Assembly (NCBI GenBank): GCA_022818135.1
Contig: JAFMSR010000005.1
Span: 26,049,029 to 26,113,028, forward strand
DNA length: 64,000 bases
Direction: 5' to 3'
DNA from: Saxidomus purpurata
Lineage: Eukaryota; Mollusca; Bivalvia; Venerida; Veneridae
Below, piece after piece: positions 25,517-35,322 of this stretch. The notes beneath the pieces were generated by a model that searched no databases, was not told the origin of the DNA, and worked only from the letters and a program-made list of their open reading frames with translations. The position numbers were made by a program, and so were the translations under genes. The number at the start of each line of letters is the position of its first letter. Position 1 is the first letter of the stretch.

Positions 25517-25900
25517 ACGCGTAAATGATAAGTTAAATCCTTAGAATGTCAGTTACCCGAAATAGTGTAGAATGCCAACCTCGCTCAACCCAGGACGCAA
25601 CCTTAGAGAAAACTGTAGAAAAAACATCCGTGCTGAGTCAACACTATATTTTATTCCTCCATGCATGTTTTTAAAGGTATATTGCAGTCCTATATATAAA
25701 TACTGCAGACATCGTTATCGAGTTACTGAATTCAGAGATGTATGGAATTAAAAGATAAAGGATAAAAACAAAACAGCTTTATCGTTATTCCTGTTCTTAT
25801 TCCTTTAGCATGTTTGTATGTAAAACATGGATACATGTAATTTCGTTTAAATATTTCTCTTCCAGTCCAGAGCTATGCAAGTGTTTTCCATGAAGCAGCG
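24222..25900 (+). CDS. Leader exons 1-4 of the CARD/IRG gene, including a 23-nt microexon
   Basis: Four tiny exons of 42, 23, 47 and 35 nt encode residues 1-49. Donors are AAG|GTATGA, ATT|GTAAGT, AAG|GTTAGC and GCG|GTAACG; each acceptor follows a pyrimidine tract ending in CAG. Phases run 0, 2, 1, 0, so the chain is only open if all four are used. The peptide has the short basic segment AEKKPRLD, which resembles a monopartite nuclear localisation signal but is too short to prove it. No domain is recognisable. Individually the exons are weak; the joint phase match is the evidence. Confidence 0.65.
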
Positions 25901-28900
25901 GTAACGTATCTGTACTGTCTTGTTTGACTTTGAAATTCAAGTTTTGTAAAATCCTACTTACGTTCGAACCGGCTTGTTCCCTGTTCTTACTATCGCTACA
26001 GACACTATTAACTATAGTTGTACTGACACAAATGTTTGTATTTTTCCTCTTTTTCGGTCCGCTATTTGTGCTAAGGGCGAGTACAATTTGCTTACGTTGT
26101 GTCGAACCGCCCTGCTTTGCAAACAACCTTAACTTCATATATTGCAGTTTTACCGTGCTCCCGTACTAAATAATTAAGAAAACAAAGATGTTAATGTGAT
26201 ACACACTATTCAATAGTATTGATATAAACTGATACTTCCCTGTAGCACAAGAGGATAAATGAGAGCTCACATGAAACCACTTACAGATTCATCGGTTAAT
26301 TCGACCTTGTAACAATCATAAACGTTTCGTGAGATAAAGGTTGCTATATTGTAGGTCCTTGACGCTGTTAAGGTACTGTATGACCACTTCAAATCACTTA
26401 AAGAAGATATGGAGGCGTTAGAAGTTGCACGTCTTTTAAGGAAAAATAGGGTATTAGATGTGCCATCATACAACAAAATCGTCTGTGAAAAGACAAGAAG
26501 AAGGCGCGTGGACGCACTGATCAAAGTTTTGCAAGAGGCGATTATTCATAATGTGTGTACAGGGAACGTTCAAGTATACACGCAATTTCTAGAAGCACTG
26601 ACGGAGACAGGGCAAGCTGACATTCGTGCAATGCTGCATAGGAAAGTGACACCTTACCGACCCGTCAAATACGGTAGTAACATAGTCTAGATACTCACCT
26701 AATGTTTTGATGTAATATTAATCCTTATTAAAGAAATAATATCGTATAACTTGCATGAATACTTAAAGGTCCATTACTAACCTCAAATCAAATTTTCTTT
26801 TAAAGTGACATTATGCACATTTTTTTTTCAAGAAAAAATCCGGCTGAAATAGGTGTGTGTAAAAAGGGTAGAAAAAATAATATATTTTAACGCAATATAC
26901 CAAACTCTTCCTGCTACCAGTACGAAATAATAACTTTCCAAATATTGCTTTTCTTATTTTGACTGGGAGAGTCAATTTAGTAAAACCAAAAAAAACCAAA
27001 AAAAAAAAAAAAGGCCCCGGGGGGGGGGCCCAAAAACCCCCCCCCCCCCGGAAAAAAAAAAAACCCCCCCCCCCCCCAAAAAAAAAAAAAAAAAAAAAAA
27101 AAAACCCCAAACCACCCCGAGGGGGGGCCCCACCCCCCCCCCCCCCCGGGGGGGCCCCCCCCAAAAACAACTAGGTAGCAAAATCTTCCTTTTCCCCATT
27201 CCCCCCCCCCCAAAAAACCCCCCCCCCAAAAACAACTGCATGCAGGAGTTGCTTCCCTTCCACTGCCGAAATCTTTTGTACCAACAACTACAATAACACA
27301 AGGGAGATCACTGCGAAGCAAGGAACTATTAGGAATGATTCTATTTGTCCATTTTTTTCATTTCTCAAGCACCAACTTCAAATACTAATGCGGCATTATC
27401 ATTTGTTTTACACATTTAAATGCACAGCAACATAAAATTGCTGTTATAAAACTGTCACCAAAAATACACTACGTGCAGTAAGATGAGCATAATGTCACTT
27501 TAAATCTGGAATCGTAACGGGCGTCTTCTCAGAAGGAAAAATATGACATACTGCATTGAATGTGACCATACTGTGTTGAAAATTTGAGTTTAACAAAAGA
27601 ATTGATTGCCTTTTCAAAAACGAAAGTAGGTTTTCCCGTTTTCAAAAATCTGTACATAAATAAGCATGCCTATTTTGAATTATAATTGAAGAACTTTACT
27701 TCCAGTGATGCGCAAAGTATATGTCTGACTGTATACAACATTCAATAAAGCAAAAGTAGGACAAAAAGACCTGCCAGGTCAATTTAAGGAAATACACAAA
27801 CATTCATTCGTTTTTCTGCAGTAGTATTTCAAACAGAGAAATACTCCAAAGCTATTGTAAAGTTTAACAAGCCAGTTTCAAACTGTTTTTATCTGTTACA
27901 ATTCCAGATTTAAAAGAAAATTAAATTTGATGTTAGTAATGGTCCTTTAAACATCACTGTTTGGCCGATAGCGCTCGCGTGCCCGGTCCGCAAAAGTATG
28001 TGTAGGCCTGGAAATTGATGTGTTGACCTGCACAGATTTTAAGACGTCATTTCTGTTATATTTTCGCATGATTTAATTACTCTTTATGCGGTATACAATA
28101 TAATAATATTACACTAATTTTGAGGTCAACACATAGTTTTGCGGACCTGTGAAAAAATGATATTGACCTCGGACTTCCAATTTTTTCACAGGTCCGCAAA
28201 ACTAAAAAGTCTATAATATTAAATAGTGTACTCAACTACACAAACAAGGTCATGTGGTAAAACAGCTTCCTTTTCCTCAGTTCTTTAAGGTGAAAGTTCG
28301 TGCCTTTCTTATCTCGTAACTAGATTTAGGTTTAGTAAAGTTATTATAAGCGAAATCAATGCAGCCTTATTGCCACTCCAACAGTGTTTCTTTTAGTTCT
28401 GAAATTTACCGTACACTTTTTGTATACTGGTTTACGCTTCGGAGTATATATTGGTTACATTGATCAGTAAATGTTTTTTTTCTTCAGAGAATGAAAGGTT
28501 GATGAAAATGTTCACGAAGAGAAATAGAGATATTCTGAATGAAATAGAACCATTAGATATCATAGATGAGATTGTGGTGCTCCGAGGTCTGAATTTTCAC
28601 GAACATGAAGAAATCATGCAGGCAAACTGTCGCAAACAGAGAGTTAACCTATTGAATAAACATTTGAAATCCTTGAGAAACAAACAATCTTGGCGAATTT
28701 TAAAACCGATAAGTGAGAAATACAAGAAACTGTTCTCAGATCCACTTGAAATAGGTAATTTCACCATAGAATTTGTTGCCATGTCAACACTTTCAAAATA
28801 TCAGGACACCATATAAATATATACATGAACACGATTGTTTGTTAAATATTTGTGTTTTCGTGATAACTAATAAACCATTTATAATGTGTAAAATATGTTT

Positions 28901-31900
28901 CTCAAGTTTAAACTAAGTTCTTAATAATCATTTATAGAAGGCTGTTCAAAGATGAGCTATGCCATTTTAATGTTCTCACTATTTTAATGATTTAAGTAGT
29001 ATTTGCTTTAGTTGATTATCTTGATGAAAATAGCGTTACCAATATTTTACCCATTTAAATATAGTGGACTTTATATATCTAAAAAATAGCAGGCTATAAT
29101 GTAACTAAAGAAATCGATTTTTTATTTTTTACAGATACGCCGTCATCAACTTCAAAACCGCTGGGAGCTTTAGCGTCCGCAGGTACGTCGGGAACTACAT
29201 CAGCGTCCGCTGGTACGTCGCAAGCAACATTCATGTCCACTACTTTGTCTTCGGAAGGGTCTGGTACATCCATCGCATTGAAGTGTAGTTTCAGAAACAG
29301 AAAATGCAGCATTCCGATTTCTGAAACTACTGAGCATGATCACCCAGCTGTTCAGCTAAGCAAAATAAGAGCAGTGGAAAAGAAGGCTGTTGATAAATTC
29401 AACAGCGACCCTGAGAAATCCAAGGACGCCTTAGGAAAACAAATGGAAGAGTTAACGTTATCCGTTAATGGTTTATCTTTCTCTTCAATCAAAATTCATT
29501 TACAATCAAATTCAGATACATCTTTAGAGCAGTTGAAAGAATGTTGTCAGGACGAAAGGGCGAAGTCTTGGATATTGTCGTTGCTTGATGAGGAGTCTGT
29601 TCAGAGACTAAAGGACTTGGAGGCAACAGGTGCAACTTTAGAGATTTTTGTTGATGAACGAGAAGACTTCTTACACATCTTTGACGAACTTGAGGAAGGT
29701 AAGTCGAGAAGGAATGAGCCACTACTGCAATATTTGACTTATGTTTTTCAAGTATTAAAATTGTGACAAATCCCAAGTATTTGATGTAGATATATTGTTA
29801 TTTACGATTCATATTTTAGGCTGCTTGTGTGTACTGAACAGCAAGAATGTGGAATGCAACGCGAATTATGTTCTCGACAACCTGGAAGATTTGGAAATAT
29901 CATTCATTGAAAAAGTATTGGGGAGAGACATTCTAACGGAGACACAAGAGCACGAACTTAAAAAGATCAAAGAATGCGTCGATGATCTAGAAAGGAGAAA
30001 GACCTTGTTACAATTTCTGCTGAAAGAAAACATGCCTCAAAAGATGTATTGCCTGCTTGAAGAGGAGATGATGATGGGTGGGAAGGCCGAAGTAATCATT
30101 CGCATACAACAGACAAAAGCATGTAAAACAGCCGATGGTAATTTCCCCGATTTTTTTTATTTTAGGTCTGTTTGTTATGGTTTGCCGAGTCACGTCGTGT
30201 ACTGTTATTCACATTATATTTCGTTATGTCTCAAAGCTTTGTCTACAGAGTCCTTTTGTATACGGAACAATGAAGCATGAGTTTGTTCATTAAGGGGGGC
30301 CTGAATGTAAAGTAAAAATATAAATTAAAAAACTTTATCCAGATAAAATAAACGGAATGCAATGTGTTGACAGAGTCTATGTATAAGAACAACATAAACA
30401 ACTGTAGTCTGTCTTTGCAATACACTAAAAGGTCTATAGATATCTTAGTGGATTTAACTTTACTGATTCATTTATGTAGCTATGTCATTGCAGATCCCAA
30501 AAATATCACTACGATGGGTAAAGGGCAGATTACAGTGTCCGATGTACGCGAACATGCCGAAATACTTGAAGATGAGATTGATCCACGATGGTTTATAAAC
30601 AGTCTTCAAACCCGATCTGATGCGAAATCCTTAACGATGCTGAAAAATATTCAGGAATCCAGATCTAGAACTGAACGAACAAAACCATTCTTAGAATACC
30701 TATATGAACAAGATGATTTACACTGGTTTACTGATGGGTTAGAAATACACAACAAACATCTACTGGATATCTTTAAACGAGAGCCAGAAGAAAGTAATGC
30801 TGCAAGTTAGTAATGTAAAACATTTTTCTTTCGGATGTTAATGAAAATAAAATTATTTACGTAGTACTTATAGCAATTGTATCAGGGAAAATTGTCAAAT
30901 GATTATTGGAAGTAAACAGTTCAAATGAAAATATTCCACACTAAACTTGAAAGTTCCTATTCCTAAAGTCCTACACTTTTTCAGATTTGAAGTTGGCTTT
31001 CCTGTCAGCATACGATGATATTGTAGATGACATGGAACCCATGCAGGTGGTAAAACAGCTCTCTTCCTCAGTTCTTGACGAAATTGACATGACTTCTCTG
31101 AAGAATATTAGAACAAGGCAACGGCGAGCATCCTTCTTCATTAGAAAAATGCTAGGAGGAAGCGACCCAAAAGTCGTGGCCGTTTTGGAAGCAATGAAAC
31201 ATTGCTACAGTGGTTTAGTCACAACGATCGAGAAGATTTTGGAAACTGGTAGATTGTATATTTGTACTATTTGTTTATCAAATGTTCAAGTTACTCTTCA
31301 ACTGTGCTAATAAGTGCAAAGCTGGCTGTCCTCTTGTACACTGTTCATTATTGTATTTCAAAATCATTTTATAGTAATGATCTTTCAGCTACTCGGTTAT
31401 TTTACCAACTTAGATTGAAACAAATAAAGTAGTTCAATAGTCATCATAAGCATAATAGACAAAACATGTTAGATAACTATCAAAATAAGTCGAAAAACTG
31501 AGTGACTACAAAACATCAATAAATTCCGCACAGGTTAACATTATCTCCGAGAGTTAAGATAAAATCGGTCTCCTTTTGCAATAAGTGTTGTTAAATCTAT
31601 TGAAAAGAACGCATTTGTGTAATATTTATTTTTTATCTTTTATTTTTATGATCATATTAGTCATTTGAATTTTGTTTAAACTTACTGTGGACTCGAGCTT
31701 TTTTGTTAAGTAATGCGCAAGTGTTTGAACATTTAGAAGCTTATGTTTTGCGCACACAGTTCTTAATATATATAATCATTTTGCTATTTATATCAGTACT
31801 TAAATGTTTATTAAGTGAATCTACTAAATATCATTTAATTGAGCATTTAATACCATTCCAGGATCCTTGTTTGAAAAGTACAAATGTCCTAGGATAAGGC

Positions 31901-33228
31901 GTGTTCACGGCAAATCATCGACATGTGTCTTCAGTACAGATATATCCTTATTTGAATCGGATGTGAACAAAAGGTAAAACGATACAATCAGCTATGGGTT
32001 TGATGTAAAATTTCTCATTCCAACCAACAGACAATAGTTCAAAATTTTTAACAATATAAGTTTTAAGCTTGATTCCAACATCACTAAGTGTATATGTCTG
32101 CATCAGTTGTATTTTTATTATAGTGTCGTTGAGCAACATGCAACTTGTTCTTTGCAAACTGTGAAGAAAAGCAGTATAGCCCATGGGTAGGTTTATTTCT
32201 TATCTTTATCGTTGAAAAAATGTTTTGGATTCAGCGTTTCTTTGCATTTCAAAGCTAAGTTCTAAAGTATCTGTACAGCTAACCGAGTGCCTTTTGTTTT
32301 ATATATTCACGGCAACTAGTTTATCGGACATATTTCCCATTACCATGTGACAGTCTGCGTACATTTTATTCGTGGCAATTTTCATAATCTCGACTTGTTT
32401 CAACATTAGACATCAAACTGATTTTAATGTCAAATTATTATGACGACGACCTATTTTGATCTTAGTATATTTAATGTCTTGTTTATTTATAATATTTATA
32501 TTTATAATATATTTAAGTCATATACTAGTAACTTGTACATTTTCAGATTTGTCGAAGCTAATATCACCAAGTATGATAAAAATATCAAAAATGAAAAAGA
32601 TGTGCACTGGGCGTCTTACAACCGATACAAGACAAACATTGGTGTGATTGGTGCTAAGGGGACATGCAAGCTTCCTCTGCTTGATGCCTTGTGCGGCCGA
32701 ATCGAGACCGACGAAGAGACAGCCCCAATATATGTGGAGACAAATTTGAAAAAGTTTGGGTCGTATAAAGAAGCAAGAAATGTTTCATTTTGGGATCTTC
32801 CTGAAATTGGCACTGAGCAGTTCCCTAGGAGGACCTACCTGAAGGATGTTGACTTCAAACGTTATGACTGTTTCGTCATCTTAGTGCCTGGAAAGTTCAA
32901 AATAGATGACAACATTTTGATCGCTAGGGAGCTAGCACATTTGCATAGAAAGGTTCTCCTGATTAGCACAAGTAGAAGTAATGTCCTGATATCTAGTCAT
33001 GTACAACAACAGCCCATTGCACACTGTAGCAGTGCAAATGCTGTCACTGAGAAGCAAGTTGTTGATGCCGTTCGAAAGAAGTACTGCAGAGATCTCGAAG
33101 TGCTGGGTTGTACTGAGACTAGTCTTTTCCTGATAAACGAAGATTCAATACTGAGCAATGACTATGACTTTGATAAACTTATAGCTAGACTAACTGAAGA
33201 GGTTGCTGACGGTAAACACATGATTTGA
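24222..33228 (+). CDS. Multi-CARD protein with C-terminal degenerate IRG-type G domain (12 exons, 994 aa)
   Basis: Spliced model: exons 24222-24263, 24788-24810, 25226-25272, 25866-25900, 26355-26673, 28488-28754, 29135-29698, 29820-30137, 30494-30805, 30985-31248, 31862-31973, 32547-33228. Every junction has AG/GT borders, phases agree, and the sum is 2985 nt (994 codons plus stop) with no internal stop. The ATG at 24222 is the first in frame after an upstream TAA. Residues 1-49 are a leader with a basic KKPR stretch. Residues 50-155, 156-244, 433-538, 539-642 and 643-730 are helical CARD-like units; 245-432 is a low-complexity linker plus an alpha/beta domain; 768-994 resembles the G domain of immunity-related GTPases (WDLPEIGT, RYDCFVIL). 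CARDs assemble signalling complexes by homotypic contact; IRG GTPases act on pathogen membranes in vertebrates. A cytosolic immune scaffold or sensor is inferred. Death domain or DED is a less likely label for individual units. An AATAAA near 33867 could end the transcript. Confidence 0.85.
24474..24628 (+). repeat. tRNA-derived SINE
   Basis: TGGCAAATGAGTGCAATAGA (A box region), GGGTTTGAGCCC (B box), then a body AGTTGACAGTTTCTTACTGA / GGATAGGG / TTCCCAGGAA also found at 37934-38106. In intron 1 of the CARD/IRG gene. Confidence 0.65.
25452..25511. repeat. (TA)n microsatellite
   Basis: About 60 bp of perfect TA in intron 3 of the CARD/IRG gene. Confidence 0.95.
26355..26673 (+). CDS. Exon 5: CARD-like domain 1
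   Basis: Phase 0 in, phase 1 out, 319 nt, residues 50-155. The pattern LYDHFKSLKEDMEALEVARLL, then VLDVPSYNKI, then EKTRRRRVDALIKVL follows the six-helix CARD layout (acidic helix 1-2, a hydrophobic helix 3-4, the basic-rich R..RvdaLi.vL of helix 5). It is the most typical CARD of the five. Acceptor GTAG at 26351-26354; donor ACG|GTAGTA at 26674. Confidence 0.8.
26990..27234. other. A/C/G homopolymer block in CARD-gene intron 5
   Basis: About 240 nt of A, C and G runs, nearly T-free on the + strand apart from about 27170-27201, with the same texture as 52895-56527 and a second C-rich run at 27202-27230. Open frames of about 110 codons on either strand come from it. It lies in the intron between exons 5 and 6, so the gene model is unaffected. 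Confidence 0.8.
28135..28203. repeat. Perfect 24-bp inverted repeat with 21-nt loop
   Basis: AGTTTTGCGGACCTGTGAAA / AAAT at 28135-28158 is exactly complemented at 28180-28203. GGTCCGCAAAAG also occurs at 27983, so an inverted-repeat element of about 220 bp (27983-28203) is possible. In intron 5 of the CARD/IRG gene. Confidence 0.8.
28488..28754 (+). CDS. Exon 6: CARD-like domain 2
   Basis: A symmetric phase 1-1 exon of 267 nt, residues 156-244. The segment RDILNEIEPLDIIDEI followed by LNFHEHEEIMQ and RKQRVNLLNKHL matches the helix 2-5 signature of CARDs. An open frame runs past the donor (ATAG|GTAATT at 28755) to 28816, but phase agreement with exon 7 favours splicing. The 1.8-kb intron before it carries a homopolymer block at 26995-27232. 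Confidence 0.8.
29135..29698 (+). CDS. Exon 7: Ser/Thr/Gly-rich linker plus alpha/beta domain of uncertain family
   Basis: Phase 1-1, 564 nt, residues 245-432. The first 50 residues are a flexible linker with a short internal duplication (SAGTSGTTSASAGTSQ). After a charged stretch comes FSSIKIHLQS (strand), a long amphipathic helix with EQLKECCQDERAKSWILSLL, a strand ATLEIFVDE and a final helix DFLHIFDELEE. This strand-helix-strand-helix order recalls TRADD-N-like or RRM-like folds reported beside death folds in molluscs, but the match is by eye only. It is the only module of the protein that is not CARD-like or G-domain-like. Confidence 0.7.
29820..30137 (+). CDS. Exon 8: CARD-like domain 3
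   Basis: Phase 1-1, 318 nt, residues 433-538. NYVLDNLEDLEISFIEKVL, ILTETQEHELKKIKE and LERRKTLLQFLL give the helix 2-5 pattern of a CARD; helix 6 is met by MPQKMYCLLEEE. Donor GATG|GTAATT at 30138. A run-on open frame to 30280 is intron. Confidence 0.75.
30494..30805 (+). CDS. Exon 9: CARD-like domain 4 (divergent)
   Basis: Phase 1-1, 312 nt, residues 539-642. VREHAEILEDEIDPRWFINSL, then SLTMLKNIQESRSRTERTKPFLEYL fits a CARD with an unusual Trp in helix 3 and a second Trp in DLHWFTDGL of helix 6. It is the least typical of the five units. Donor GCAA|GTTAGT at 30806. Confidence 0.7.
30985..31248 (+). CDS. Exon 10: CARD-like domain 5
   Basis: Phase 1-1, 264 nt, residues 643-730. AYDDIVDDMEPMQVVKQL, VLDEIDMTSLKNI and RQRRASFFIRKML give a clear CARD helix 1-5 pattern. 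Donor ACTG|GTAGAT at 31249. Exon 11 (31862-31973) then supplies a 37-residue basic linker (RIRRVHGKSS) that leads into the G domain. Confidence 0.75.
32547..33228 (+). CDS. Exon 12: IRG-type G domain with degenerate nucleotide-binding motifs
   Basis: Residues 768-994, 682 nt, ending in TGA at 33226-33228. The core NIGVIGAKGTCKL aligns with the IRG P-loop (usual end GKS), but reads CKL: the last loop glycine and the Mg-binding Ser/Thr are lost. The switch-II motif DLPG reads DLPE in WDLPEIGT, and the G4 motif expected after VLLIS (T/NKxD) reads TSRSN. The flanks typical of IRGs (FPRRTYLKDVDFKRYDCFVIL) are kept. The alpha-helical C-terminal half of IRGs is missing. The donor-like GACG|GTAAAC at 33210 could extend the gene, but I saw no downstream exon before 35.3 kb. 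Known family: interferon-inducible immunity-related GTPases. Inference: a pseudo-GTPase. Confidence 0.8.
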
Positions 33229-33370
33229 TATGCATTCAGCACATGCCGTTTGCAAGAAGTGCGCGCAGGGTAAAGGTATTATTACGAGCATAATAGTATG
33301 AGACGTCAATTAATAATAATTAATTGAACTTTATTGTTTATAGATGATGTATGCATAATATGAGTTATAT

Positions 33371-33690
33371 TCAATCTATACCTTTACAGAGACACGTGCT
33401 TGAAGTGTGATATTCAATCTATACCTTTACAGAGACACGTGCTTGAAGTGTGATATTCAATCTATACCTTTACAGAGACACTCTTGAGTTTATATTTAAT
33501 TATATCTTTATAAAGACACGTGCTTGAAGTGTGATATTCAATCTATACCTTTACAGAGACACGTGCTTGAAGTGTGATATTCAATCTATACCTTTACAGA
33601 GACACGTGCTTGAAGTGTGATATTCAATCTATAGTTTTACAGTACAGATACTCGCCTGCTTTAAGTGTGATATTCAATCTATACGGTAAA
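33371..33690 (+). repeat. 43-bp tandem repeat, about 7 copies
   Basis: Unit GAGACACGTGCTTGAAGTGT + GATATTCAATCTATACCTTT + ACA, first copies at 33389 and 33432; copies 3 and the last two are diverged. It starts about 140 bp after the stop codon of the CARD/IRG gene and so probably lies in its 3' UTR. Confidence 0.85.
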
Positions 33691-34279
33691 TGACTTCTGT
33701 GTAAGTTTTAAAGACATCGATACAAAAGTGCATTAGATATTAATGTATCTTGATTCTGTATTTTTGATATCTGATTTTGTATGCAAGAAGTTCTTTATCT
33801 AATATGGGGTACATAATGCACATAATGTTAGAACTGAGGTTATAAATTTCCTCTTTGCACCTAAAAATAAAGATACTCATCTCTCGATATGTAGAAATAC
33901 TCATTTAATAATATTACTTATTGTATTATAACTTTGTGGTTGTTTTATGAGGTTGCTTTTGACAACCCGTGTATTTCTTCCATTTATACGTATTGGTTGA
34001 AAATGATTCACATAGGAAACTAGAGTCACAATGACCAAAAAATCTATTTTATTTTAACGAAGTGAGAAATTTATTGAATATACTGACATATGTAAGCATG
34101 AATCTTCAGTGGAGTGTGATATTTGGTGTGTACCAGATATTGTATACCTGCTATTGTGATGTGAGTCGGTTCTATGTGTATCGATGTTCTTTTTGCGTCA
34201 GTTGCATGCTTGCATAGCTTAATGATTGGACCAACCGTTGTTACTAAACCTTTCGCCCACCATGTTATATTTTACCTCA

Positions 34280-34580
34280 CCCATAGACACTTTATAATTC
34301 AATGTATTTGTGATATATATGCAATTGCAATATTTACAATGAATTGTTTATAAAAAAATGATTCCGTTTATTGCTTTAACCGCACAAGGATATAATATCT
34401 GAAATAATATTACATAAAACGTTCGCACACAATGCATATTCCCCCAGCCCATCGATACTTTATTATTCAGTGTATTTGTGACACATATGCAATTGCAATA
34501 TACATAATAAATTGTTTATAAAAATGATCTCATTTACTGCTTAATTCGCACCAAGGAAATTATATGTGGAATAACGCTCA
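34280..34580 (+). repeat. Two-copy tandem repeat, period 168 bp
   Basis: CCCATAGACACTTTATAATTC at 34280 and CCCATCGATACTTTATTATTC at 34448, each followed by ATGCAATTGCAATAT and AATTGTTTATAAAAA. Non-coding; between two convergent genes. Confidence 0.7.
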
Positions 34581-35322
34581 ATGCATTAGCTATGCTCGCT
34601 CGTCAGACAGATGGACCATGGATTGCTGTCATGTGTATGTTTCGTATGTATCCGCTGAATCGCTTATATAAATTCATTGAGCTTTGGTCAAATGTTCACT
34701 TTAATCTGACAATATTTACAACACATGCGATCCAAGTCAATATCATACATCAAGGTCAACATGTCCACTCTGAAGAGCAGAGACATTTTGTAAAATCAAA
34801 GGTCAAATATTTCTTTAATTTAAGTGACAAGTTTGTATAAGCTATGCTACAAGTCGGTTGCCAATGTTTAGACCAAGTGCTACTGGTGTAAGTCGTACAG
34901 CTAAAAATATCTAGACTTCATTTTAAAACAAGATGACAATGATTGTCTCGACTGCAGTTCTGTTTTGTAAGAACGTAAGATAATTATCTTCCTATTAAAT
35001 ATTCACAAATAGTAACTTGATAACTAGTTAACAAAGTAGTGACAGTCCTTGGGTACTGACAGACACTCATTCGTGTTAAGATTTTTATCTTACTTGGAGA
35101 ATGTTCGCGAATATGTAACGGAATAACAAAAAAAAATTCACAAATATCATTGTAACTAGAGCAATAACACGAACGTTAGGTAATTAACTTACGGCAGAAC
35201 TACTCCATCATACTCAAACAATTGCAGAGAAACTTAGGCAACTGATTGTTGCAAAAAAATTGAAGTCAAACAAAGTTGAGGTAAATTGCGTTTCGATATC
35301 CCGTCTATTAATTTTAACTTAG

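Noticed and set aside
25797..26169. 113-codon frame on the minus strand and 81-codon frame on the plus strand
   Set aside because: No domain, and the plus strand here carries exon 4 of the CARD/IRG gene at 25866-25900; both look like chance frames.
26811..27321. Frames of 71-119 codons rich in Gly, Pro, Phe and Lys
   Set aside because: They come from the small homopolymer block in intron 5 of the CARD/IRG gene.
34592..34840. 82-codon frame as a missing C-terminal exon of the G domain
   Set aside because: No similarity to the IRG helical domain and no fitting acceptor or phase.
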